From Bacteroidales bacterium (lineage in GTDB: Bacteria > Bacteroidota > Bacteroidia > Bacteroidales > UBA932), in contig JAFZGK010000071.1 in the NCBI GenBank assembly GCA_017555445.1, positions 1-17,556 of the forward strand: a DNA stretch of 17,556 bases, given 5' to 3'. The notes under the pieces were generated by a model, which searched no databases, was not told the DNA's origin, and worked only from the letters and a program-made list of their open reading frames with translations. Shown one piece after another: positions 1 through 6,659 of the stretch. The stretch's first letter is position 1. Every line of letters starts with the position of its first letter. Position numbers and translations under genes: made by a program.

Positions 1-896
1 GCAAATCTGAACGCCCATGATGCGATGCTGTTCTGCGGACCACGCTCCTTGAGCCTGTCCGCGATGTGTACAGGTACGTTTGCGAGGCGTCCGCCGAGAA
101 GCGGTTCCATGATCACTGACTGGATTCCTCTCTTGTCGAGTTCGCCCTGAAGATACTGAGCATCCGTATTCCATCCTCCGGCATGAGTCCAGTCTACATA
201 GTTGAGCTGGATCTGTACGAAATCCCAATGATATTTGTCATGAAGGGCAATGAGGTCATCAAATCCCTGCTGACCACCGTGGAATGAGAATCCAAGATTA
301 CGTATTCTACCTGCCTTACGCTCTTCAAGCAGGTAGTCTATCACTCCATTATCCTCGAATCTGCGCTTGAATGCATTATAGTCGCTGATATTGTGGAGAA
401 GATAATAATCTATATAGTCGGTCTGAAGTTCCTGGAAAGATTTGTAGTACATGGCCAGAACAGTCTTCTGACTCATGTCGCCGTTCATGTTGGAGAGTTT
501 TGTCGCAATGTAATAGCTGTCACGCGGATACCTCTTGAGCGCATTGCCTGTAGCTCTTTCGCTCTGGCCCTGAAGATAAACAGGAGCAGTATCAAAGTAG
601 TTCACTCCATTCGCTATGGCATGATCGACAAGAGCATTGACCATTTCCTGATCAACGATGTCCTTGCCGTTTTCATCCTTTGTCATAGGCCAGCGCATGC
701 AGCCGTAGCCGAGAAGGCTCACTTTGTCACCGCGTACGGCATTTGTCCTGTAGGTCATTTCGCCACCACCGAGTTCTTCATTCGTTGTCTGGCCTTTCTT
801 GCTGCCGCATCCGGTCACTGCACCAAGTCCGCCCATTACAAGGGCAGCGCTACCTGCAGTCTTCAAAAAATCACGTCTGTCAATATTCTGTTTCAT
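1..896 (-). CDS. Tat-exported aldo/keto reductase, 3' end beyond window
   Basis: Translating the minus strand from the ATG at 896 gives 298 residues before the window edge, so the C-terminus is missing. The N-terminus has a twin-arginine signal (RRDFLK at residues 7-12), a hydrophobic stretch and a possible lipobox ending at Cys30 (VTGC), so export through Tat, perhaps as a lipoprotein, is predicted. The mature part is an aldo/keto reductase TIM barrel. The usual catalytic tetrad can be seen: Asp102 and Tyr107 in FDTAPVY, Lys133 in ATKLS and His168 in LLHN. Many relatives carry a C-terminal 4Fe-4S domain, which would lie outside this window. The gene starts 12 bases after the stop of the polyferredoxin gene, so the two are probably one operon and act together. 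The substrate is unknown. Family assignment is firm; location and partner are inferred. Confidence 0.88.
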   Translation of the reverse strand, partial: MKQNIDRRDFLKTAGSAALVMGGLGAVTGCGSKKGQTTNEELGGGEMTYRTNAVRGDKVSLLGYGCMRWPMTKDENGKDIVDQEMVNALVDHAIANGVNYFDTAPVYLQGQSERATGNALKRYPRDSYYIATKLSNMNGDMSQKTVLAMYYKSFQELQTDYIDYYLLHNISDYNAFKRRFEDNGVIDYLLEERKAGRIRNLGFSFHGGQQGFDDLIALHDKYHWDFVQIQLNYVDWTHAGGWNTDAQYLQGELDKRGIQSVIMEPLLGGRLANVPVHIADRLKERGPQNSIASWAFRF

Positions 897-908
897 GATG
901 GTGAATCT

Positions 909-2417
909 TTAGATGGTTTTATGTACCTGGTGTCCTTCCACATGGATGGCTGTGAACGGTCTTGCAGGGCATAGATTCTCACATGCTCCGCATCCGATGC
1001 ATCTTTCCTCAAGGACTGTAGGAATCATAGGAGACTTAGGGTCGTCAGGATTCTTTCGTACCATACGGATTGCACCATTAGGACAATGGCGTGCACAATT
1101 TCCACAGCTTACTCCGTCAGTGTTGACTACGCAGTTGTCGAGATTCACCACAGCATGTCCTATCTGTATAGATGACTTTTCTTCAATGCTTATAGGCCTG
1201 ATTGCTCCTGCTGGACAGATCTGAGAACATCTGTTGCACTCAGGGCGGCAATAACCTCTTTCAAAGGACATTTCAGGCTGCATGAGTGTGAGCAATGAAG
1301 TCGAAGGTCTGAGAACACCGTTAGGACATTCGCTTACACAGAGCTGACATGCTGTACAATGATTTGAGAAATTCTTGAGACTTAACGAACCTGCTGGCTT
1401 GAGTGGAGTCTCGCGTTCAGGCTTTTGTGCGCGCTCGATTGCTGCAAGACCTCCGTCTGTCTTTGCTTCTTGTGCCTTGAGGGCTGCAGATGTCACCGCT
1501 ATGGCTGTAGCTGTCATGAACGCTCTCTTGCTGCCATCTACCTCCTGCTTTGCCTGAGCAGTCTTCTTGCTGCTGCATGTTGAAAGACACTTGCAGCGGA
1601 GTGCGTAATGAATCGCACCGTCCTTGCATGTGTCAATGCAATCCATACATGCGACGCAACGGCTGTAATCGATATCATGGTTGGCTGTATCTATGCAAGA
1701 TGCCTTGCACTGCTTTCCACACAGACCGCAGTTGCGGCATTTCTCAGTGTCGATGACAGGTGCGAAGATACTGAATCTTGAGAAGAAGCCGAGCACAGTA
1801 CCTACAGGGCAGATGGTGTTGCACCATGTTCTTCCGTTCTTCCATGCGAGTACAGCAATCACAACGAATGTAACAGCTGCCACTACAAAGGTCGATACCG
1901 ACTTGATCCATACATCCACGCTGTAGAATGCGTAGCTGTCTTTCTTTTCAGCGATCCATGCAAAGAAATTGTTTCCCCACTGGTAGATCGGAGCAAGGAG
2001 GTTCGCTGCGATACGGCCATAAGCACTATAAGGAGCGACCAATGCTACAAGTGCATGTACTCCGAGTACCAAAGCCACGATGAATACCGCCAGTACTGAG
2101 TATCTGATCCAGTTCTTGGCAGGAGAATATGAGAAGCGGAATCTGTTCTTTTTCTTTGTCTTTCCATGAATCCATGAAATGATGTCCTGCATGATGCCTA
2201 GCGGGCAGATGACCGAACAATACACTCTTCCGAACAGGAGAGTGAGCAAAAGAAGGACAGCCACAACTGCAAAGTTCATTGCCAGCACTGCAGGCAGGAA
2301 CTGAACCTTGGCCATCCAGCCTAGCCAGGTGTGGAGTGCCCCTGTGAAATCAAGGAAAAGGAGTGTCACACCTGCAAAGAAAAGTGCTGCCAGGATGATT
2401 CTGATCTTTCTTAGCAT
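909..2417 (-). CDS. Membrane polyferredoxin, NapH-like half joined to NapG-like half
   Basis: A 502-residue membrane iron-sulfur protein. The N-terminal half has about four membrane segments (near 5-22, 41-63, 104-130, 172-191), each pair followed by a CxxxCP motif (Cys67/71 and Cys199/203), as in NapH/NosR/RdxA-type proteins. Two CxxCxxCxxxC clusters follow (227-237, 254-264). At 294-313 there is a Tat-like remnant (GSKRAFM and a small-residue hydrophobic stretch), as at the start of NapG-type ferredoxins. The C-terminal half then carries four more cysteine clusters (354-364, 390-401, 429-445, 473-483). Six clusters of 4Fe-4S type suggest an electron wire from the membrane to a soluble partner. 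The gene has its own -7 element and is followed at 12 bases by the exported aldo/keto reductase, its likely partner. Donor and acceptor are not known. Confidence 0.88.
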   Translation of the reverse strand: MLRKIRIILAALFFAGVTLLFLDFTGALHTWLGWMAKVQFLPAVLAMNFAVVAVLLLLTLLFGRVYCSVICPLGIMQDIISWIHGKTKKKNRFRFSYSPAKNWIRYSVLAVFIVALVLGVHALVALVAPYSAYGRIAANLLAPIYQWGNNFFAWIAEKKDSYAFYSVDVWIKSVSTFVVAAVTFVVIAVLAWKNGRTWCNTICPVGTVLGFFSRFSIFAPVIDTEKCRNCGLCGKQCKASCIDTANHDIDYSRCVACMDCIDTCKDGAIHYALRCKCLSTCSSKKTAQAKQEVDGSKRAFMTATAIAVTSAALKAQEAKTDGGLAAIERAQKPERETPLKPAGSLSLKNFSNHCTACQLCVSECPNGVLRPSTSLLTLMQPEMSFERGYCRPECNRCSQICPAGAIRPISIEEKSSIQIGHAVVNLDNCVVNTDGVSCGNCARHCPNGAIRMVRKNPDDPKSPMIPTVLEERCIGCGACENLCPARPFTAIHVEGHQVHKTI

Positions 2418-2454
2418 AATGGTTATGATTTAGTTGTTATGATTCGTGATTGCT

Positions 2455-2468
2455 ACATGAAGTCATGT
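2455..2468. repeat. 14-base dyad at the predicted polyferredoxin transcription start
   Basis: ACATGA-ag-TCATGT is an inverted repeat with 6-base arms and a 2-base centre, lying just downstream of the -7 element. It could be an operator. It does not match the FNR/CRP consensus. No regulator gene lies nearby in the window. Confidence 0.4.
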
Positions 2469-2472
2469 TCTA

Positions 2473-2480
2473 CAAAAGTA
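2473..2480 (-). promoter_or_regulatory. -7 promoter element for the polyferredoxin operon
   Basis: On the minus strand this reads TACTTTTG, an exact match to the Bacteroidota TAnnTTTG element, 55 bases upstream of the ATG at 2417. No good -33 TTTG is present at the expected distance; that position falls inside the pflA terminator hairpin. Transcription would start near 2466, inside a 14-base dyad at 2455-2468. Confidence 0.5.
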
Positions 2481-2482
2481 AT

Positions 2483-2513
2483 AAAAAAAGAGCCTTTCGA
2501 GGCTCTTTTTTTT
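2483..2513 (-). terminator. Terminator after pflA, TTCG tetraloop
   Basis: AGAGCCT (2489-2495), loop TTCG, AGGCTCT (2500-2506), flanked by A7 on one side and T8 on the other. The hairpin begins three bases from the pflA stop codon. Because it has A and T tracts on both sides it could work in either direction, but only the minus-strand pfl operon arrives at it. Confidence 0.95.
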
Positions 2514-2515
2514 GG

Positions 2516-3241
2516 TTAATTCAGTATCACATTGTCGAAATATTCGCTGAAAAGTAGTTTTGCGCGCTCCAGCTGTTCAGGAGTGTTATGTGGTGTGCCC
2601 TTCAACATATACTCCTGTCCGAGTGATTCATATTTGTGGATTCCCAAAGTGTGGTATGGAAGGATCTCCACTCTATGAAGCATCTTGAAGTTTCTGAAAT
2701 GCTCACCGAGAGTCCTGATATCCTCTTCAAAGTCGCTGATTCCCGGCACAAGTACATATCTGAGCCAGAAAGGTCGGTTGTGATCTTCAAGCCACTGTGC
2801 AGTCTTCAATGTCTGCTCGTTACTCCTTCCTGTAAGGCTCTCATGCCTTGCCGGATTGATCTGCTTCACATCCAGAAGGACAAGGTCTGTCTTGGCAAGG
2901 AGTTCCTCCACATCGCTGTTCCAGATACCTCCGTTTGTGTCAAGGCAAATGTTTATACCCTCCTCGTGAAGCATGTCAAACAGGGGAGACAGGGCCTTTG
3001 CCTGGACTGTCGGTTCGCCGCCGGAGAATGTCACACCACCGCGTCTGCCGAAGAATGGCTTCTGGCTTACTGCCATCTTCACGATGTCTTCCTCCTCTGT
3101 AGGCTTTCCGCCTTCACCGGAAATAGTGTCAGGGTTGGCGCAGTAAAGGCAGCGGAATTGGCAGCCCTGAAGAAATACGACGAGCCTGAGTCCAGGCCCG
3201 TCATATGTTCCCATTGATTCGTATGAATGAACCTTTATCAT
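2516..3241 (-). CDS. pflA: Pyruvate formate-lyase activating enzyme
   Basis: A 241-residue radical SAM protein (E. coli PflA is 246). The CxxxCxxC cluster motif is at Cys27, Cys31 and Cys34 (GCQFRCLYC), and VTFSGGEP follows near residue 90, the usual glycine-rich S-adenosylmethionine-binding segment. It installs the glycyl radical on PflB, using S-adenosylmethionine and one electron, in the cytoplasm under anoxic conditions. Its ATG overlaps the pflB stop codon as TAATG, so the two are translationally coupled and share the promoter in front of pflB. A strong terminator follows directly. The adjacency to a double-Cys PflB makes the assignment to PflA, rather than another glycyl-radical activase, secure. 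Confidence 0.97.
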   Translation of the reverse strand: MIKVHSYESMGTYDGPGLRLVVFLQGCQFRCLYCANPDTISGEGGKPTEEEDIVKMAVSQKPFFGRRGGVTFSGGEPTVQAKALSPLFDMLHEEGINICLDTNGGIWNSDVEELLAKTDLVLLDVKQINPARHESLTGRSNEQTLKTAQWLEDHNRPFWLRYVLVPGISDFEEDIRTLGEHFRNFKMLHRVEILPYHTLGIHKYESLGQEYMLKGTPHNTPEQLERAKLLFSEYFDNVILN

Positions 3242-5463
3242 TAAAGGCTTTCGTGGAATGTTCTTGAAATCACCTCAAGCTGCTGCTCACGGCTGAGTCT
3301 GATGAAGTTCACTGCATATCCTGAAACGCGGATAGTGAGCTGTGGATACTTCTCAGGGTGCTCCATTGCATCCTCGAGCATCTCCTTGTTAAGAACGTTC
3401 ACATTGAGGTGGTGTGCACCCTTTGTGAAGTAACCGTCCATCATGGTGATGAGGTTGTCGATCTTATCCTCCTCAGTAGGACCGAGAGACTTAGGAACGA
3501 TAGAGAATGTGTTGCTGATACCGTCCTTTGCATCGTGGTAGTCAAGCTTTGCAACAGATGAAAGGGAAGCGATGGCTCCGTGAGTGTCACGGCCGTGCAT
3601 TGGGTTTGCACCCGGTGCGAATGCCACACCCTTCGCTCTTCCGTCAGGAGTTGCACCTGTCTTCTTTCCGTACATCACATTTGAAGTGATTGTAAGGAGT
3701 GAGAGGGTAGGCTGAGCTCCCTTGTATACCTTGCGGGCGCAAAGCTCTGTATCGAAGAACTGAACGATGTCACGAGCAAGTACGTCAACCTTGTCATCAT
3801 CGTTACCGAAGCATGGGAATTCGCCCTCGATGTCAAATCCGTCAGTGAGACCGTCAGCATTGCGTCTTGCGGTAACCTTTGCGTACTTGATTGCAGAGAG
3901 TGAGTCAGCTACGATCGAGAGTCCTGCAACACCATATGCGAGGTTGATTGTAGGGTCAGTGTCGATGAACGCCATCTGTGACTTCTCATAATCATACTTA
4001 TCATGCATGAAGTGGATGATGTTCATGGTCTCGTTGTATACGCGGGCAACTTCGTGAAGAACCTTCTTGTAGTTGTCCATTACCTCGTCGAAATCGAGCA
4101 CATCGCTCTTGAGAGGCTTGATTCCCTCTACGATGAGTGTACCGGTGTTCTCACAGCGTCCAGCATTGAGTGCAAGGAGGAGAGCCTTTGCAAGGTTGGC
4201 ACGTGCTCCGAAGAACTGTATTGCCTTACCGATCGCCTGATATGAAACGCAGCATGCGATGCCGTAGTCATCGTTGCCTCTAACCTTTCTCATGAGCGAG
4301 TCGTTTTCATACTGTACCGAGCTGGTCTCGATAGAAACCTTTGCACAGAACTCCTTGAATCCCTCAGGAAGCTGCGGATGCCAGAGGACTGTCATGTTAG
4401 GCTCCGGTGCAGGTCCGAGGTTGTAGAGAGTCTGGAGGAAACGGAACGAAGTCTTGGTAACCTTGCTCTTTCCACCTGTGAAACGTCCTCCGATAGATTC
4501 TGTGATCCATGTAGGATCACCGGCGAAGAGGTCGTTGTATGAATTCATTCTCAGGTGACGTACCATTCTGAGCTTCATCACGAACTGGTCGATGAGCTCC
4601 TGTGCGAATGTCTCGTCGATGAGATTGTTGTCGAGGTCATACTGGATGTAGATGTCGAGGAATGATGACACATTACCGAGTGACATTGCTGCACCGTCCT
4701 GCTCCTTTACAGAAGCGAGATATGCCATATAAACCCACTGGACAGCCTCCTGTGCGTTTGTAGCAGGTCTGCTGAGGTCGAGGCCATAGTATTCACCCAT
4801 GATCTTGATCTCCTGAAGAGCCTTGATCTGCTCAGCCACCTCCTCGCGGAGAGTGATGCGTGAGCGGGTCATTGTACCTGTGAGGTTTCTGAGATCCTCT
4901 CTCTTTGCTTCGATAAGTCTGTCTGTACCGTAAAGTGCAAGACGTCTGTAGTCTCCGATGATACGTCCTCTTGAATAGTTGTCAGGAAGACCTGTAAGGA
5001 AACCGAGTGACCTGTACTTGCGGATCTCATCAGTATATACATCGAACACACCGTCATTATGTGTCTTTCTGTAATGAGTGAAGATCTTCTTCACTTCAGG
5101 ATCAAGCTCCACACCGTTTTCGATACATGCCTTCTCCACTACCTTCCAGCCACCGAAAGGCTTGATTGCTCTCTTGAGAAGCTCGTCAGTCTGGAGACCT
5201 ACGATCAGCTCATCATCCTTGTCGATGTATCCTGCTGCATGTGATGTTATTGTCGAGATGGTCTTAGCGTCGATTGAACGTACACCACCGTTTGCTCTTT
5301 CTTCTGCCAATGCCTCGAGACACTTGTTCCAAAGTCTCTTAGTCCTGTCTGTCGCTCCTGCGAGGAATGAGGCATCTCCCTCGTATGGAGTGATGTTGCT
5401 GTAAACGAAATCTGCAACATCAATTCTGCGGCTCCAACGGCCGTCATTGAATTTCTGATTCAT
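3241..5463 (-). CDS. pflB: Pyruvate formate-lyase (formate C-acetyltransferase)
   Basis: A 740-residue glycyl-radical enzyme that converts pyruvate and CoA to acetyl-CoA and formate in anaerobic fermentation. The paired active-site cysteines typical of true pyruvate formate-lyase are Cys404-Cys405 (IACCVS). The radical site is Gly715 in RVSGYAV, 25 residues from the C-terminus. E. coli PflB has Cys418/419 and Gly734, so spacing and length agree. The ATG at 5463 lies about 30 bases downstream of a good promoter. pflA follows with a one-base overlap. No formate transporter (focA) is next to it, unlike in E. coli; the upstream neighbour is ssb, 85 bases away. Confidence 0.98.
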   Translation of the reverse strand: MNQKFNDGRWSRRIDVADFVYSNITPYEGDASFLAGATDRTKRLWNKCLEALAEERANGGVRSIDAKTISTITSHAAGYIDKDDELIVGLQTDELLKRAIKPFGGWKVVEKACIENGVELDPEVKKIFTHYRKTHNDGVFDVYTDEIRKYRSLGFLTGLPDNYSRGRIIGDYRRLALYGTDRLIEAKREDLRNLTGTMTRSRITLREEVAEQIKALQEIKIMGEYYGLDLSRPATNAQEAVQWVYMAYLASVKEQDGAAMSLGNVSSFLDIYIQYDLDNNLIDETFAQELIDQFVMKLRMVRHLRMNSYNDLFAGDPTWITESIGGRFTGGKSKVTKTSFRFLQTLYNLGPAPEPNMTVLWHPQLPEGFKEFCAKVSIETSSVQYENDSLMRKVRGNDDYGIACCVSYQAIGKAIQFFGARANLAKALLLALNAGRCENTGTLIVEGIKPLKSDVLDFDEVMDNYKKVLHEVARVYNETMNIIHFMHDKYDYEKSQMAFIDTDPTINLAYGVAGLSIVADSLSAIKYAKVTARRNADGLTDGFDIEGEFPCFGNDDDKVDVLARDIVQFFDTELCARKVYKGAQPTLSLLTITSNVMYGKKTGATPDGRAKGVAFAPGANPMHGRDTHGAIASLSSVAKLDYHDAKDGISNTFSIVPKSLGPTEEDKIDNLITMMDGYFTKGAHHLNVNVLNKEMLEDAMEHPEKYPQLTIRVSGYAVNFIRLSREQQLEVISRTFHESL

Positions 5464-5492
5464 ACTTCTTTAACTTTTGTCTTTTCGGGGCG

Positions 5493-5524
5493 CGAAGATA
5501 CCTCATTTTTCAACCATATGCAAT
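5493..5524 (-). promoter_or_regulatory. Promoter of pflB-pflA
   Basis: On the minus strand ATTG (5521-5524) and TATCTTCG (5493-5500) are separated by 20 bases, matching the Bacteroidota -33 TTTG / -7 TAnnTTTG pattern with one mismatch in each box. The predicted start is close to 5486, leaving a leader of roughly 20 bases before the ATG at 5463. I see no FNR-like site. Confidence 0.65.
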
Positions 5525-5548
5525 TAATTCCGACAGATGGACTATATT

Positions 5549-5890
5549 TTATAGCATCGTGTCGTTTTCCTCGTTCAATACTCTCATTTTTGTCGCAAGG
5601 ACCTCGTAGAACTGCTTCTCTACGCCTTCTGAATTGGTGTATTTTGTTGTCCTCATCCTACCGCTCAGATGTACTGAGGCGCCTTTTTCCACTTTATGGA
5701 GGTCAAATACTTCCTTGCCTTCCCATGCTACGACGTTGAACCATGTCGCCTCCGAGATAGGCTCGCCGTTACGGTTCTTGTAAAGAAAATCAGTCACCAG
5801 GCTGAAGTTGACCACTCTGTTCTCATTGAATGTGTTGCTGCGGACGGTGCCGACGCGGCCCCTGAGTTCGATTCTGTTGATGTGTTCCAT
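5549..5890 (-). CDS. ssb: Short single-stranded DNA-binding protein
   Basis: A 113-residue OB-fold protein of the SSB family. It begins MEHINRIELRGRVG and contains the usual TWFNVVAW segment (residues 49-56), with aromatic residues expected to stack on ssDNA, and a LSGRMRTTKY strand near 75-84. I chose the ATG at 5890 because the OB fold begins there; an upstream in-frame ATG at 6070 would add 60 residues unlike SSB. It ends NEENDTML, without the glycine-rich linker and acidic DDxPF tail that classical SSBs use to recruit replication and repair proteins. It may be a second, specialised SSB; Bacteroidales often have more than one. A weak -7-like TTACTTTG lies near 5959-5966. Family is sure; role relative to the main SSB is inferred. 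Confidence 0.9.
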   Translation of the reverse strand: MEHINRIELRGRVGTVRSNTFNENRVVNFSLVTDFLYKNRNGEPISEATWFNVVAWEGKEVFDLHKVEKGASVHLSGRMRTTKYTNSEGVEKQFYEVLATKMRVLNEENDTML

Positions 5891-6234
5891 AAGATAATCT
5901 CTCTTTTTGTCGTTAAACTTTTCGTCCCCACATCTTATGCGCGCTTTGTAGGTTGAAGGCAAAGTAAGGTAAAAATATCCTGAAAAAATATCTGTGTAGG
6001 TGTCATTGCATGCTGCTTTTTCCCTTTTTGAAGATGTTTTCATTTTTTTGACGAAGCCCAAATAAATCATGAGTACTTCAAGATTTTATCATATGGTTCA
6101 AGATTTTTTCAAGATCGATCCAGATTTCAATAAACAGAAACCATTTATAGGAAAAAAAGAAATACCTGTTCAAGGTCCTTGTGGTTATGCCCTCTCGCGC
6201 ACATATTTGTACTTTCTTTAATTATACCGGTGAT
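5891..6234. other. AT-rich divergent intergenic region with TTCAAG repeats
   Basis: This 344-base stretch separates ssb (minus) from the zinc-ribbon gene (plus). It holds three TTCAAGAT repeats at 6077, 6097 and 6108 (the first two extend to TTCAAGATTTT), a fourth TTCAAG at 6169, and an 11-base palindrome CAAGG-t-CCTTG at 6171-6181 that overlaps the predicted -33 box. A 50-codon ORF on the plus strand (ATG 6069 to TAA 6221, beginning MSTSRFYHMV) exists but its codon use is far more AT-rich than that of the neighbours and I do not recognise it. I do not call it as a gene. Confidence 0.5.
6179..6209 (+). promoter_or_regulatory. Promoter of the zinc-ribbon gene
   Basis: TTG (6179-6181) and CATATTTG (6202-6209, one mismatch from TAnnTTTG) are spaced 20 bases apart. 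The start would be near 6215, about 20 bases before the ATG at 6235. This placement argues against the in-frame GTG at 6181 and ATG at 6187 as translation starts. Confidence 0.45.
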
Positions 6235-6648
6235 ATGGAATACAAGAAGCGTGAGAGATGTCTTCCGTTGTGCCTTGAATGCGGAGACAAGATAAGGTAT
6301 GGACGTACTGACAAGAAGTTCTGCAGCGATGACTGTCGTAACCGTCATTACAACAGCAAGCTGAAGCAGGGCCGTACATACAGGAGAAGAATCCTGGCAA
6401 TGCTCGACAGGAATTATGAACTGCTGGAAGAAATACTCAGGTCCGGTCTGGAGTCAGCCGACTTCACATATCTGATGACAATGGGGTTCAATCCGGATAC
6501 GGTCACTTTCTGTCATCATTCCAGAAGGCATGATATATATGCATGTTTCGACATTACCTACAAGATGTCAGAAACGAGGATATATTCAATATCGAAAATA
6601 CAAAATGTTTCGTTACCTTTGCAGCCCGATGATACGAAACATCAGTAA
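6235..6648 (+). CDS. Small zinc-ribbon protein of unknown function
   Basis: A 137-residue protein beginning MEYKKRERCL. Two cysteine pairs, CLEC (Cys13, Cys16) and CSDDC (Cys30, Cys34) in FCSDDCRNRHYN, form a likely four-cysteine zinc ribbon at the N-terminus. A basic segment follows (GRTYRRR near 46-52), then an alpha/beta part (60-125) with no motif I know. The FCSxxCRNxxHN pattern recurs in small Bacteroidota proteins of unknown function, as far as I recall. A nucleic-acid-binding role is possible from the zinc ribbon and the basic patch, but nothing here proves it. I chose the ATG at 6235 over in-frame starts 48-54 bases upstream because those fall on or before the predicted promoter. The dcp-like gene starts 11 bases downstream, though with its own -7 element. 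Confidence 0.75.
   Translation: MEYKKRERCLPLCLECGDKIRYGRTDKKFCSDDCRNRHYNSKLKQGRTYRRRILAMLDRNYELLEEILRSGLESADFTYLMTMGFNPDTVTFCHHSRRHDIYACFDITYKMSETRIYSISKIQNVSLPLQPDDTKHQ
6614..6621 (+). promoter_or_regulatory. -7 element in front of the M3 peptidase gene
   Basis: TACCTTTG exactly fits TAnnTTTG, 38 bases before the ATG at 6660 and inside the last codons of the zinc-ribbon gene. There is no clear -33 TTTG at the expected spacing. The peptidase may thus be transcribed separately from, or in addition to, the upstream gene. Confidence 0.45.
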
Positions 6649-6659
6649 ACTAATAAAAT

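Noticed and set aside
393..974. 193-codon plus-strand frame at the left end
   Set aside because: It runs antisense through the aldo/keto reductase and the end of the polyferredoxin gene, both firmly supported.
2636..3217. 193-codon plus-strand frame opposite pflA
   Set aside because: Antisense to a clear radical SAM gene; the translation has no family features.
5891..6070. N-terminal extension of ssb to an upstream ATG at 6070
   Set aside because: The added 60 residues do not resemble SSB and the OB fold begins exactly at the ATG at 5890.
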